Shown piece after piece: positions 26,674 through 35,647 of a stretch of 50,522 nucleotides of DNA. The notes under the pieces are model-generated. The model had not been told where the DNA came from. It searched no databases and was given only the letters and a program-made list of their open reading frames with translations. How positions within the stretch are numbered: the first letter of the stretch is position 1; each line of letters opens with the position of its first letter. This DNA comes from Ralstonia sp. UBA689. GTDB taxonomy: Bacteria; Pseudomonadota; Gammaproteobacteria; Burkholderiales; Burkholderiaceae. Position numbers and translations under genes: made by a program. The stretch is from assembly GCF_002298975.1 (NCBI RefSeq), contig NZ_DBMV01000002.1, positions 1 through 50,522 on the forward strand, read 5' to 3'.

Positions 26674-27537
26674 CTAGGGGCGGTCCACGCTGCGTTCCGT
26701 CAGCAGCCGCTGGATCGCCCGCATGCGCGAGCGCACCATTTCGTCGCGGCGCTGCGCCACGCAGGTCATCAAGATCTCGATGACCGCCAGATGCACCAGG
26801 TACGCCTCGGTGCCCACCCGCATCACCGCATCTTCGGGCACATCCACCGTCAGCGCGATCTGCGCGCGCTCGGCCAGCGGCGTGCCGGCCTGGGTGATGG
26901 CGATCACGCAGGCGCCCTGCTCCGCCGCGTAGGCAATCGACTCCAGCAGATACGGCATGCGCCCCACGTGCGAGAACGCGACCACGACATCGGACGCACC
27001 CAGCGTGGCCGCCGAGACCAACTGCAGGTGCGCGTCGAAGTACGCATTGGACGCCAGCCCCAACCGCATCAGCCGCGCCTGCATGTCATTCGCCATGAAC
27101 GACGAGGCGGCGCCCGCGGCATAACAGTCGACACGGCGCGCGCGGGCGATGCGTTCTGCGGCGGCATCGATATGTGTGGCGGAAAGCGTGTCGCGCAGCC
27201 TGGCCAGCGCCCGCGTGGCACCGTCGATGACCTTGCTGGCCACCAGCGCGGGCGGGTCGGCCCGGCCGACGTGGCCCGGCAGCGTCGGCTGCGCGTGCGC
27301 AAGCTCGGCAGCCAGCGTGGCCTTGAACTCGCGCAGGCCCTCGAAGCCGAGCGCCTGGCACATGCGCACGATGGTCGGCATCGACACCCCGGCGCGCACG
27401 GCGAGTGTCTCCACCGATTGTTCGAGCGACAGCTCCGGCGCCTCCAGGATCAACCGCGCCACGCCCTGCTGCGCCGGCGAGAGCGCGGGCAACTGGTCAC
27501 GCAAGGCGTTGAGCACGGGGACGGAGAACGAAGGCAT
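26674..27537 (-). CDS. MurR/RpiR-family transcriptional regulator
   Basis: A 287-residue regulator. The N-terminal helix-turn-helix of the RpiR type (about 1-80) contains SVETLAVRAGVSMPTIVRMCQALGFEGLREFK. The C-terminal SIS domain (about 120-260) has YAAGAASSFMANDMQARL and VVVAFSHVGRMPYLLESIAYA, which binds phosphosugars. It diverges from a porin gene 264 bases away and a palindrome lies between, so the porin is a likely target. The inducer is unknown. Confidence 0.9.
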   Translation of the reverse strand: MPSFSVPVLNALRDQLPALSPAQQGVARLILEAPELSLEQSVETLAVRAGVSMPTIVRMCQALGFEGLREFKATLAAELAHAQPTLPGHVGRADPPALVASKVIDGATRALARLRDTLSATHIDAAAERIARARRVDCYAAGAASSFMANDMQARLMRLGLASNAYFDAHLQLVSAATLGASDVVVAFSHVGRMPYLLESIAYAAEQGACVIAITQAGTPLAERAQIALTVDVPEDAVMRVGTEAYLVHLAVIEILMTCVAQRRDEMVRSRMRAIQRLLTERSVDRP

Positions 27538-27625
27538 GGCGGGGCGCGGGCGAAAACGTCGCCAGTGTAGCGGCAGCCCCAGGCCGCCCCCGTCGCCCGA
27601 GGGAAAACCCCCACGATTCTGTAAG

Positions 27626-27649
27626 TGTGCGGTTTACGCCTACCGCACA
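27626..27649. promoter_or_regulatory. Palindrome between the RpiR-type regulator and porin
   Basis: TGTGCGGT (27626-27633) and ACCGCACA (27642-27649) are perfect 8-bp inverted arms around eight bases. The site is 89 bases upstream of the regulator start and 152 upstream of the porin start, suitable for a dimeric repressor acting on both. Confidence 0.45.
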
Positions 27650-27759
27650 AATCGCGTGCAGCGCCCCACCCGGCGCGACGTGCGCGGCGCTTTGCAGGCG
27701 CATGCGTAACTTCAACCCTTACAGGCACAACTTGCCCGAGAGTCGGCCCCCGAGCCAAT

Positions 27760-27776
27760 CCGGAACCCCGTTCCGG
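27760..27776 (+). promoter_or_regulatory. Hairpin in the porin leader
   Basis: CCGGAAC and GTTCCGG enclose CCC, a compact 7-bp stem ending 25 bases before the porin ATG and ten bases before its Shine-Dalgarno AAGGGGAG. It may stabilise the mRNA 5' region or modulate translation. Confidence 0.35.
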
Positions 27777-27801
27777 CCATCACTAAAAAAAGGGGAGCCA
27801 C

Positions 27802-28851
27802 ATGACTACCGTTTCGATCCGTTCCATTCCGCTGTCGGCCGCTGCGCTCGCAGCCTTGCTTGCCTGCGGCGCCGCGCAGGCGCAATCGAGCGTCACGCTG
27901 TACGGCGTGATGGAAACCGGCCTGCGCTACAGCACCAACAACGACGCCGCCGGCCATGGCAAGGCCGAGATGGCCGGCGGCTACTACAGCGGCAGCCGCT
28001 TCGGCCTGCGTGGCTCGGAAGACCTGGGCAACGGGCTGAAGGCCGTGTTCCATCTGGTCAGCGGTTTCGCGCCGGACACCGGCGTGGGCTCCACCAATGA
28101 CATGGGCCTGGGCGGCTACAAGCCCACCACACCGGCCTCGTCGCGCCTGTTCGGGCGCCAGGCCTACGTGGGCCTGGAAGGCGGCTTCGGCGCGCTGACC
28201 TTCGGCCGGCAGGAGAATCTCGTCTTCAACACGGCCGGCACGTATGACGCGCTCAGCATCGGCAACCTGGGCGCGACCGCGTGGCACGTCACGGCCACGG
28301 GTGTGCGTATCGACAATTCGATCAAGTACGTGGGTGATTTCAACGGCTGGCGCCCGGGCGTGATGGTCGGCATGGGCGAGCAGGCGGGCGCGTTCTCGGC
28401 GGGCAACTACAGCGCGCTGTCGCTCAACTACGCAGGTGGTCCGTTCACGTTTGGCGGCGCGTGGGAACAGCAGAAAGACCTGCAGTCGGTCGGCACCCGC
28501 ACGTGGACGGCCGGCGGCAGCGTGCAGGTCGGCCCCGCCAAGCTGATGCTCGGCTACATCAACTACCGCGACGGCTCGCCCACCAGGAACGACCTGATCC
28601 TGGGTGGCGTGAAGTACGACTTCAGCAGCCAGTACAACCTGGTGGTGGGCGGCATGGCCACGCGCCAGCGCGACCCCGACGGCCTGCGCTACACCACCTA
28701 CGCGATCATGAACTACGTGGTCAGCAAGCGCACCTGGCTCTACGTCGGCGTGGACTACACCCACCAGAAAGACGCCGGCACCGTGCTGGCGACGGCGCTA
28801 CCCAAGTCCTCGCAGACGGGCGTGATGGTGGGCATGCGCCACGGGTTCTAA
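27802..28851 (+). CDS. Gram-negative porin (Burkholderia/Neisseria type)
   Basis: A 349-residue outer-membrane trimeric porin. The signal peptide ends ACGAAQA and the mature protein begins QSSVTLYGVMETGLRYSTN, the usual first strand. Typical family blocks are SRFGLRGSEDLGNGLKAVFHL and SSRLFGRQAYVGLEGGFGALTFGRQ. The C-terminus GVMVGMRHGF ends in Phe, as required for BAM insertion. A strong Shine-Dalgarno sequence precedes the ATG. The stop codon overlaps the stop of the convergent mechanosensitive channel gene. Confidence 0.95.
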   Translation: MTTVSIRSIPLSAAALAALLACGAAQAQSSVTLYGVMETGLRYSTNNDAAGHGKAEMAGGYYSGSRFGLRGSEDLGNGLKAVFHLVSGFAPDTGVGSTNDMGLGGYKPTTPASSRLFGRQAYVGLEGGFGALTFGRQENLVFNTAGTYDALSIGNLGATAWHVTATGVRIDNSIKYVGDFNGWRPGVMVGMGEQAGAFSAGNYSALSLNYAGGPFTFGGAWEQQKDLQSVGTRTWTAGGSVQVGPAKLMLGYINYRDGSPTRNDLILGGVKYDFSSQYNLVVGGMATRQRDPDGLRYTTYAIMNYVVSKRTWLYVGVDYTHQKDAGTVLATALPKSSQTGVMVGMRHGF

Positions 28852-31088
28852 GCCGACGCAGCGGGGGGGGCGCTGCTGGGTGCGGGCGAAGCGCTATCGC
28901 TCTTCTCGCCGCCCGGTGCCACCCGCGTCATCCATTGTTCGAGCGCCGGCGAAGTGCGCAGCACCGTGGCCGGCGTGGCCAGCGGCACCTTTGCCTGGTC
29001 GAACGCATCTTTGAGCACGACATTGAAGGCCCGCAGCACCTCGGCCTGCTTCTGCGGGCGCGTCTTGAAGCGGCCCTTTACGATCATCGCGCCGCCGTCG
29101 AAGCTGTCCAGCCCGAATACCTCCGCACCATTGAGCAGCGTGGCCGCAAAGCGCGGCTCGCCGGCAATCTGATCGGCCGCGGCGCGCACCAGGCCGATGG
29201 CCTGCTGCGGGTTGGCGTCCATCGCCACGCGCACTTCAAAGTCGGCAAACGAGTAATCGCGCGACAGGTTGCGCACCGTCTTGATCTGGCTGAACGGAAT
29301 CGACAGCACCGCGCCCGTGCCGTCGCGCAGCCGCACGGTACGAATGGTCAGGTTGATGACGGTGCCCGAGGCCACGCCAACGTCCACCACGTCGCCCACG
29401 CTGATGGTGTCTTCCATGAGGATGAAGATGCCGGTAATCAGGTCCTGCGCCAGCGACTGCGCGCCAAAACCCACCGCCAGCCCAATCACCCCGGCACCGG
29501 CCACCAGCGGCGTCACGTTCACGCCCAGGTTGGCCAGCACGCCGATGCCGGCCGTCACCGCCAGCGTGACCTTCAGGCCGTTGCGCAACAGCGGCAGGAT
29601 GGTGAGCGCGCGCGTGCTGGGCTGCGTGCGCGACGTGGCGGGCGACAGCGCCTGCAGGATCGCCGTATCGAGCAGGATCCAGGCGAGCCAGGTGGAAAAC
29701 ACCGTGCCGATCAGCCCCACCATGGCATCGGCAATGCGCCGGCCGTTGACCGAGCTGTGCATCACCTCCACCAGCGTGTGGTCCCACACGCGCAGCGCCA
29801 GCTCGACGAAGACAACCCAGATGCCCAACTGCACCAGCGCCGCGAAGAAATGCTTGAGCCGCTCCAGATACGGTGAACTGCGTGCCAGCCGCAGGCGCAG
29901 ACGCCAGCTCGCGCGCGGCCGCACCACCGCCGACAGGAAGAACGCCGCCACCAGCAGCAGCGACGTCATCACCGCGCGGCGCGAAACGGCGTCGACGTTG
30001 TTAGGCATGGTCAGCGTGGCCAGCGCGGTCACGCCCGCCAGCACCACCACCGGCACCGGCCACAGCGCGGCGATCAGGCGACGGAACTGGTTGCCGGCAT
30101 GTTCGCCCCGGCGCACCTCCAGCGGCCGGTTGGCGATCAACTGGCCGACCGGGCGCCGTGCCCACAACGCCCCTACCGCCAGCATCAGCGACGAGACCAC
30201 GTTGCAGACCGTCGCCAGCAGCAGGCTGAGCGCACCCCCCAGCACCAGCGCGACACGCGGGTCGACCAGCGCATCGCCGCACGCGCCCAGGCTGGCGGCC
30301 AGGAAGATCGGCCACATGCCGTGCTTGAGCAGATACTCCACGGCCACGCGCCGGTGCGCACTGCCCGCGAACAGCGAGAACAGCATCGCCACGCCCGCCG
30401 TAATGATGGCGCCCCACACGGTGGCATAGGCCAGCACCAGCGCCAGCACGAAACCCGGCGTAGCCTCGTAGCCCAGGCGCATCAGCACGGCAAACGACAC
30501 GGCCCACGGGCCAATTTTGCGCAGCGCGTCGACAAACAACGCACGGGTGGTCGGATGCGGCCCCAACTCCGCCTTGAGACTGAACATGCGGCGCAGCAGC
30601 CAACCCAGGCCGAACAGGCTGCCGGCAATCGCAGCCCAGATGAAGACGGTACGGGCAAAGTCTCCCAAGACGCGCAGGCGCGTGTCCGGGGCGGCGAGCA
30701 GGCTGGCGTTGCGGCCGGCTGCCTCGATGCGGCGCATCCAGTAGTGCGGCGTGCCGGCTTCCACATCGGCTGCGAGCGAGCCGTTTTCGATCAGCGAGGC
30801 GACGGCGCCCAACAGGCCCGGTGCCTGCTCGGCCTGCACTTTCTGCTGCGTGGCCACGCCATCGCGCAGGTGCTTGAGTTCACTGACGAGCGCGGTGCGC
30901 TGCTGGTCGTTGTCGAGCAGCATGATGACGGCATCGAGCGATTCGCGCGTCTGCGCGGGCGAGGCTGCCGGCGCGGACGCGCCCTGCATGGACGACGACA
31001 GCGCCGTGAACTTGGAGAACGACACCGGCGCCGCGTGCGCGGCGTCCAGCATCAGCAGAAACAGTCCGAACAGGAGGTGAATGCGCAT
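28848..31088 (-). CDS. Large MscS-family mechanosensitive channel, YbiO-like
   Basis: A 746-residue protein with a signal peptide (LMLDAAHA), a periplasmic N-terminal region of about 120 residues and roughly ten membrane helices. The MscS pore module begins near residue 525: VNVTPLVAGAGVIGLAVGFG, then AQSLAQDLITGIFILMEDTI and a beta domain with VGDVVDVGVASGTV. The length is close to E. coli YbiO (741). It should open on hypo-osmotic shock. An Ala/Ser/Pro-rich tail ends the protein. The last four bases overlap the porin gene tail to tail, leaving no room for a conventional terminator. Confidence 0.92.
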   Translation of the reverse strand: MRIHLLFGLFLLMLDAAHAAPVSFSKFTALSSSMQGASAPAASPAQTRESLDAVIMLLDNDQQRTALVSELKHLRDGVATQQKVQAEQAPGLLGAVASLIENGSLAADVEAGTPHYWMRRIEAAGRNASLLAAPDTRLRVLGDFARTVFIWAAIAGSLFGLGWLLRRMFSLKAELGPHPTTRALFVDALRKIGPWAVSFAVLMRLGYEATPGFVLALVLAYATVWGAIITAGVAMLFSLFAGSAHRRVAVEYLLKHGMWPIFLAASLGACGDALVDPRVALVLGGALSLLLATVCNVVSSLMLAVGALWARRPVGQLIANRPLEVRRGEHAGNQFRRLIAALWPVPVVVLAGVTALATLTMPNNVDAVSRRAVMTSLLLVAAFFLSAVVRPRASWRLRLRLARSSPYLERLKHFFAALVQLGIWVVFVELALRVWDHTLVEVMHSSVNGRRIADAMVGLIGTVFSTWLAWILLDTAILQALSPATSRTQPSTRALTILPLLRNGLKVTLAVTAGIGVLANLGVNVTPLVAGAGVIGLAVGFGAQSLAQDLITGIFILMEDTISVGDVVDVGVASGTVINLTIRTVRLRDGTGAVLSIPFSQIKTVRNLSRDYSFADFEVRVAMDANPQQAIGLVRAAADQIAGEPRFAATLLNGAEVFGLDSFDGGAMIVKGRFKTRPQKQAEVLRAFNVVLKDAFDQAKVPLATPATVLRTSPALEQWMTRVAPGGEKSDSASPAPSSAPPAASA

Positions 31089-31230
31089 GACGAAACCAGC
31101 AATCGTGCCGACACGGACCTCGCACGATACGCGAATTCACCGGGCGGCCGCCAACCGCGGGGACCTACGCCCCCAGAAGCCGTTCGCGATCGAGAAACTC
31201 GCCTTGGTGCCAACACTTGCTCCCAGGCGG

Positions 31231-31446
31231 TTTGGCCGTCCCTGCCCTAGATGGCGCCTTGAATTTCTGTTGCAGGGAGGAAAAAGAAGGGAGGCTTGTC
31301 TGAGCGCAGCGAGTTTGCCTCCCTTCCCCTCCCTGCGACAGAAATTCAAGGGGAAGTCGCCATCTCGGGCGCGCCTTTCTTTGCTTACTTTCTTTGGCAA
31401 GACAAAGAAAGTGAGTCGGCCCCGGCAGGGGACGAAACCGTGGATG
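31231..31446. repeat. 217-bp-type palindromic intergenic repeat, copy 2
   Basis: Matches 12790-13006 over its whole length in the same orientation. In the long stem GCAGGGAGG/CCTCCCTGC replaces GCAGAGAGG/CCTCTCTGC, and GAAGGGAGG/CCTCCCTTC replaces GAAGGGAAA/TTTCCCTTC, all compensated. The distal ACTTTCTTTG/CAAAGAAAGT hairpin is unchanged. It lies in the 422-bp gap between mscS and the MFS gene, both on the minus strand. The rest of that gap shows no gene. Confidence 0.85.
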
Positions 31447-31510
31447 CCCCAACACCTTCAATCGGCGGCCAGCCGCATGCACGGCAATCCTTGAGACCTC
31501 GCAAAGTGCC

Positions 31511-32851
31511 TTACCGCTTGGCCCCCAGCGGCAGCGGCGCGCGGCGCCACAACCAAGCCGCCGTGCCCAGCGCAAGCGCCATGCATGCCGTCACCAAGGC
31601 CACCACGCCAGGCCAGCCCCACGGCGCATACAGCTTGCCGCCCGCCGTGCCGACAATGCTGGAGCCCAGGTAATACGCCAGTAGATACAGCGCCGCCGCC
31701 TGCCCCTTGGCACGCTGCGCGCGGCGCCCAACCCACCCGCTGGCTACCGCGTGCGCGCCGAAGAAACCGAAGGTGAGCAGCGCAATACCGCCGATCACCA
31801 GCGCCAGCGGTGCGGCCAGCGTCAGCAGCACGCCCGCCGACATCAACGTGGTGCCCGCCAGCAGCATGCGACCCCGACCATGCCGATCGGCCAATCGCCC
31901 AAACCAGGCCGATGCGCCGATGCCCAGCAGATACACCATGAAGATCGCGCCGACGGCCGTGTGGCTGAGCGCATACGGCGCGCCGAGCAGGCGAAAGCTC
32001 GCGTAGTTGTAGATCGTGACGAAACCGCCCATCAGCAGGAAGGCCATGGCGAACAGCGCGCGTAGGCCGGGCTCGCGCAGGTGCGCGACCAGCGTGTCGA
32101 ACAGGTCGACCAGCGCCACGCCCTTGCGCGGCACGAAGCGGCGCGACGGCGGCAGCAACCACAGGAAGGCCAGCGCCGCCAGCAAGCCCAGTGCGCCGGT
32201 GAAGCCCATGGCGGCACGCCAGCCGGCATGATCAGCCATGGCGCCAGTCAGCACGCGCCCGGCCATACCGCCGAAAGCGGTGCCGCCCACATACAGACCC
32301 ATCGCCAGCCCCAGGCCCTGCGGATGCACTTCCTCGGCCAGATACGCCATCGCCACCGCCGGCACACCGCCCAGCACGACGCCGAGCAACGCGCGCGTGG
32401 CCAGCAGCCCATCCCAGCCCGGCAGCACGGCCGCCGCCAGCGTGAGCGCGGACGACAACACCAGCGACACGCCCATCAGCGTCTTGCGGTGGATCGACTC
32501 CGACAGCAGCCCCGCAAACAGAATCGCAAACGCCAGCAGCAGCGTCGATACGGACAGCACCAGGCTGGTCTGCGCGGGCGTCAGCCCAAAGTCGTGCGCC
32601 AGCAGCGGCATCAGCGGCTGCACGCAATACAGCAACGAGAAGGTCGAGAAACCCGCCGCAAAGAGCGCGAGATTGGCGCGCAGGTAGCCGGGGGCACCGC
32701 GCACCAGCCAGCGGGACGGATCGGCGGCGGCGGAGGTAGTTGCAGATTCGGGTGCGGGCGCTGCGGCTGGCGCGCTGGAGGGCGGGACGTTCACGGCTGG
32801 GGGGGTTGAAGACAAGCGCGGAGGCGACCGCCTATTATCGTTCGCAGACAC
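31511..32851 (-). CDS. MFS transporter, YnfM/arabinose-efflux type
   Basis: A twelve-helix major facilitator. The conserved core starts with LRANLALFAAGFSTFSLLYCVQPLMPLLAHDFGLTP (quoted in two parts: LRANLALFAAG, then FSLLYCVQPLMPLLA), continues with LAEEVHPQGLGLAMGLYVGG, and has the motif GRLADRHGRGRML between helices 8 and 9. The YnfM subgroup is probably an efflux pump of unknown substrate. About 40 residues before the first helix are Ala/Pro-rich and the true start is uncertain: GTG at 32851 is annotated and GTG at 32794 is a good alternative. It diverges from the GST gene. Confidence 0.83.
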   Translation of the reverse strand: MSANDNRRSPPRLSSTPPAVNVPPSSAPAAAPAPESATTSAAADPSRWLVRGAPGYLRANLALFAAGFSTFSLLYCVQPLMPLLAHDFGLTPAQTSLVLSVSTLLLAFAILFAGLLSESIHRKTLMGVSLVLSSALTLAAAVLPGWDGLLATRALLGVVLGGVPAVAMAYLAEEVHPQGLGLAMGLYVGGTAFGGMAGRVLTGAMADHAGWRAAMGFTGALGLLAALAFLWLLPPSRRFVPRKGVALVDLFDTLVAHLREPGLRALFAMAFLLMGGFVTIYNYASFRLLGAPYALSHTAVGAIFMVYLLGIGASAWFGRLADRHGRGRMLLAGTTLMSAGVLLTLAAPLALVIGGIALLTFGFFGAHAVASGWVGRRAQRAKGQAAALYLLAYYLGSSIVGTAGGKLYAPWGWPGVVALVTACMALALGTAAWLWRRAPLPLGAKR

Positions 32852-32921
32852 CTTTTCTGCTGCGATGCAAGGTGTGGCACCGGTCTTGCTGCGCGGCCCA
32901 CCACCAACTTCCGCCCCAATC

Positions 32922-33638
32922 ATGCAAACCACGCTCTACTACTGGCCCGAGATCCAGGGCCGCGGCGAATTCGTCCGTCTTGCACTGGAACAGGCGGCCG
33001 TACCCTACGCCGACATCGGCCGCCAGGACGAAGCCGCCATCGAGGCATTCCTGGACGATGCCGACATCGCCACGCCGCCGTTCGCGCCGCCGTTTCTGGT
33101 GGTGGGCAAGCTGGTGATTCCGCAGACGGCGAATATCCTGCTGTACCTCGGCCAGCATTACGGCCTGGCACCCCAGGACGAGGCGGGCGGCCTGTGGACG
33201 CACAGCCTGCAACTGACGATTGCCGACTTCGTGGTGGAGATCCACGATACGCACCACCCCATTGCTTCGTGCGAATACTACGAAGACCAGCAGGCCGAAG
33301 CGCTGCGCCGCGCGCAGGATTTCCTGAGCCACCGCGCGCCCAGGTTCCTGCGTTACTTCGAGCGTGTGCTCGCGCGCAATCCGTCCGGGCCGACGTGGGC
33401 CGTGCGCGATGCGCTCACTTATGTGGACCTGTCGCTGTTCCAGATCGTGGCCGGGCTGCGCTACGCCTTCCCGCGCCACATGCAGCGCTATGAACGCGAG
33501 CTGCCGCACCTCGCGGCCCTGCACGACCGCGTGGCGGCGCAACCGAAGATCGCGGCGTACCTGCAATCGCGGCGGCGCATTCCGTTCAACACCATGGGCA
33601 TCTTCCGCCACTACCCTGAGCTGGATGCGCTCAAATGA
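32922..33638 (+). CDS. Glutathione S-transferase family protein
   Basis: A 238-residue GST. The N-terminal thioredoxin-like domain starts TTLYYWPEIQGRGEFVRLAL and has the conserved cis-proline region FLVVGKLVIPQTANILLYLG, with Tyr near the start as the probable catalytic residue. The C-terminal helical domain includes ALTYVDLSLFQIVAGL. The ATG at 32922 gives the standard beginning; earlier in-frame starts would run into the divergent MFS promoter. Conjugation of electrophiles is the family role; the partner MFS pump could export products (inference). Confidence 0.87.
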   Translation: MQTTLYYWPEIQGRGEFVRLALEQAAVPYADIGRQDEAAIEAFLDDADIATPPFAPPFLVVGKLVIPQTANILLYLGQHYGLAPQDEAGGLWTHSLQLTIADFVVEIHDTHHPIASCEYYEDQQAEALRRAQDFLSHRAPRFLRYFERVLARNPSGPTWAVRDALTYVDLSLFQIVAGLRYAFPRHMQRYERELPHLAALHDRVAAQPKIAAYLQSRRRIPFNTMGIFRHYPELDALK

Positions 33639-33682
33639 CGGATTCGGCGCAGGGCCGTGCCTCGGAGAGTGCGACGCTGTGT

Positions 33683-33913
33683 CTACATCCCGATGACCTG
33701 ATCCGGGTGGCCGAGGCAGAAGCCACGAAGGTCGTGATGTGCGCACATCGGCATGACTTCGTAGCCGGCGGCGCGCAGCAGCACCGCGCGTGCAGCCACC
33801 TCGACCGGGGGCAGGGGTTGCCCCGTGGCTTGGTCGCGCACCAGCCGGCCCAACTCGGCAAACGGCTGGCACAACAGATGCTCCAGATCCAGCGAACCGC
33901 AGTACCGCATCAC
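33683..33913 (-). CDS. Small Cys/His-rich protein of unknown function
   Basis: A 76-residue protein. The N-terminal two thirds are helical and hydrophilic; the C-terminus has MCAHHDLRGFCLGHPDQ, a Cys/His cluster that could bind a metal ion. It follows another small gene on the same strand by 45 bases, so the two are probably co-transcribed. Codon use and composition match the neighbours. I do not recognise the family. It converges with the GST gene. Confidence 0.6.
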   Translation of the reverse strand: MMRYCGSLDLEHLLCQPFAELGRLVRDQATGQPLPPVEVAARAVLLRAAGYEVMPMCAHHDLRGFCLGHPDQVIGM

Positions 33914-33958
33914 ATCACCTGCTCAGAACATTGCGCGCGGCACGCAGGCACGCGCGAA

Positions 33959-34168
33959 TCACATCGATTCGTCTGCCAGCTCGGGCAACGTGACCAGCTT
34001 CTCGCGCATGCGCGCATAGGCGGCGCGCTGCGACCAGATGGCATCGGCCAGGGCGGCAATGAGTGCCTCGCGCGGCAGGCTGCCCGGCGTCACGCCAAAC
34101 TGCTGCTGCACGGTGCGTAGAGCCTCCGTCACTTCGCTTCGCCATCGGGCGCCGGCACGCTGGGTCAT
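33959..34168 (-). CDS. Small protein of unknown function
   Basis: A 69-residue, mainly helical protein (SEVTEALRTVQQQFGVTPG, then AADAIWSQRAAYARMRE-like heptads: the visible text is ALADAIWSQRAAYARMREKL). No signal peptide or metal-binding motif is seen. It lies just upstream of the Cys/His-rich gene on the same strand, with GAGA about eight bases before the ATG. The pairing suggests a small operon. I do not recognise it. Confidence 0.55.
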   Translation of the reverse strand: MTQRAGARWRSEVTEALRTVQQQFGVTPGSLPREALIAALADAIWSQRAAYARMREKLVTLPELADESM

Positions 34169-34401
34169 GTTTTTCTCGCTGGATCGGGCGCAGCGGATGG
34201 CGGGCTTGGGTCCGCTCTGGCCACGCTGGGAAGGGGTTGGCGGAAGCGGTTCCGCCCTTGCCTATGAATACGGCAGGCGGGGCCGAAACTTGATTGCCCA
34301 GGCGCGCAGGCGTGGGTGCCCTCCTCCAAACGGGCTCGCCCGTTCGCGCCGCAACTTCGCCGCGTGCGCGTGGCCCAACCCGTTCCGGAACCGCGACTGT
34401 T

Positions 34402-35637
34402 ATGGAGCGCCAAGTGCCCCGACCGATGTCCCCGAAGCCCCTCTTCTGGCACCGTACGCTGCTGAGCCTCGCCTGCGCGCTGGCCGCGTCCGCCGTCGTC
34501 ATCGCCCCCGTCATGGCGAAGGTGTCCGACCCGCGCCAGTACATGCACGGCATCGGCGCCGTGCCGGCTGCGGCCGCCAACACGTTCAACGTGTTCTTCA
34601 GCGCCTCCGGCCTGCCGCCGCGGGGCGCAGATCGCAACGGGAGCTGGCCGCACGACGTGTACGTGGCGCAGTGGCATGCGGAGTCGGGTGTGCTGGACAC
34701 GCCGCGCATCTTCATCCAGAAGCCCGAGGCGCAGGAGCCGGTCACGGTCGCGCGCAATCGCGCCGGCCAGGTGATGGTGTCGTTTGAAGATGGCTGGAAC
34801 GCGCCGGAAAACGTCACGCAGCGCTACGGCATTTACGACACGGCACTGCGCCCCATCAAGCCGTATCCGCAACAGGTGGAGTCGGGCGGGCACTCGGGCC
34901 ATGTTGCAGCAGTGGGCGACCGTTTTGTGGTGTTCTATTCAGACGGCTGGGTGGACGGAGGAGGCGTCGACAACCTCGGCAGCGGCAACGGCGTCTATGT
35001 GAAGGTGTACAGCGGGCGCGGCAAGCTCCTGCACAACGTCGACATCGTCCACGAGCGCCGCGAGTGGTGGCCCATGATTGCCGGCGGCACCACGCGCGCG
35101 CTGCTCGCGTGGCAGCAGTTCGTGCCCGGCCGCACCGATGCCAACCTGAAGATCGCTGTGTTCGCCCCGGCCACCGGGCGCATGAGCGGCGAGCGCGTGC
35201 TGCGCGCGCATCTGCAGTACTACACCTACGGCGTCGCGTGGCTGCCGGCCGTCGAGCGTTTCCTGCTGGTCGGCACCGCCGAGGGCCACGGCTTTGCGGA
35301 GCTGATCGACAGCGAGGGCAAGGTGCGCGCGTCCGTGCCATGCATGCCAGCCACGATGCGCGAGGCGGGTATCGTCGTCAGCGATCGCATCGCCTACACG
35401 CCGGCGGCAGACGGGCGCCTGCTGCAGTTCCAGGCTGGGCCGGACACGCTCAAGCTGTCGGCCACGCTGATGAACGCCGATGGCCAACCCGTGCAATGGC
35501 GCCCGATGGGCAGTGTCGGGCTGCTGCGCACGTCAGGCGCGCTCGACTGGCTCTCGCTCACGGAAAAGGGGCTGGAGCCGTTACGTTTCGACCCGGCCAA
35601 AGCGCAGCCGGTCAATGCGGTCGATCAGTGTCGCTAG
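34402..35637 (+). CDS. Exported protein of unknown function, possible beta-propeller
   Basis: A 411-residue protein with a signal peptide (LLSLACALAASAVVIAPVMA). The mature part is rich in short strands and repeated Trp/Gly/Asp turns: QVMVSFEDGWNAPENV, FVVFYSDGWVDGGGVDN and LLAWQQFVPGRTDANLK. The pattern suggests a propeller of about six or seven blades, but I see no catalytic motif. Starts at 34402 and 34426 both precede the signal and neither has a strong ribosome site. A 233-bp non-coding stretch lies upstream. It is a single gene converging with the CDF transporter. Confidence 0.65.
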   Translation: MERQVPRPMSPKPLFWHRTLLSLACALAASAVVIAPVMAKVSDPRQYMHGIGAVPAAAANTFNVFFSASGLPPRGADRNGSWPHDVYVAQWHAESGVLDTPRIFIQKPEAQEPVTVARNRAGQVMVSFEDGWNAPENVTQRYGIYDTALRPIKPYPQQVESGGHSGHVAAVGDRFVVFYSDGWVDGGGVDNLGSGNGVYVKVYSGRGKLLHNVDIVHERREWWPMIAGGTTRALLAWQQFVPGRTDANLKIAVFAPATGRMSGERVLRAHLQYYTYGVAWLPAVERFLLVGTAEGHGFAELIDSEGKVRASVPCMPATMREAGIVVSDRIAYTPAADGRLLQFQAGPDTLKLSATLMNADGQPVQWRPMGSVGLLRTSGALDWLSLTEKGLEPLRFDPAKAQPVNAVDQCR

Positions 35638-35647
35638 AGAGACGGCT

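Noticed and set aside
31081..31494. A plus-strand frame of 137 codons preceded by a perfect AGGAGGTGA
   Set aside because: It starts inside mscS on the opposite strand and runs through the 217-bp repeat; the protein has no recognisable features. The ribosome-site match is probably chance.
33635..34120. A plus-strand frame of 161 codons after the GST gene
   Set aside because: It is the shadow of the two small minus-strand genes and has no domain or ribosome site.
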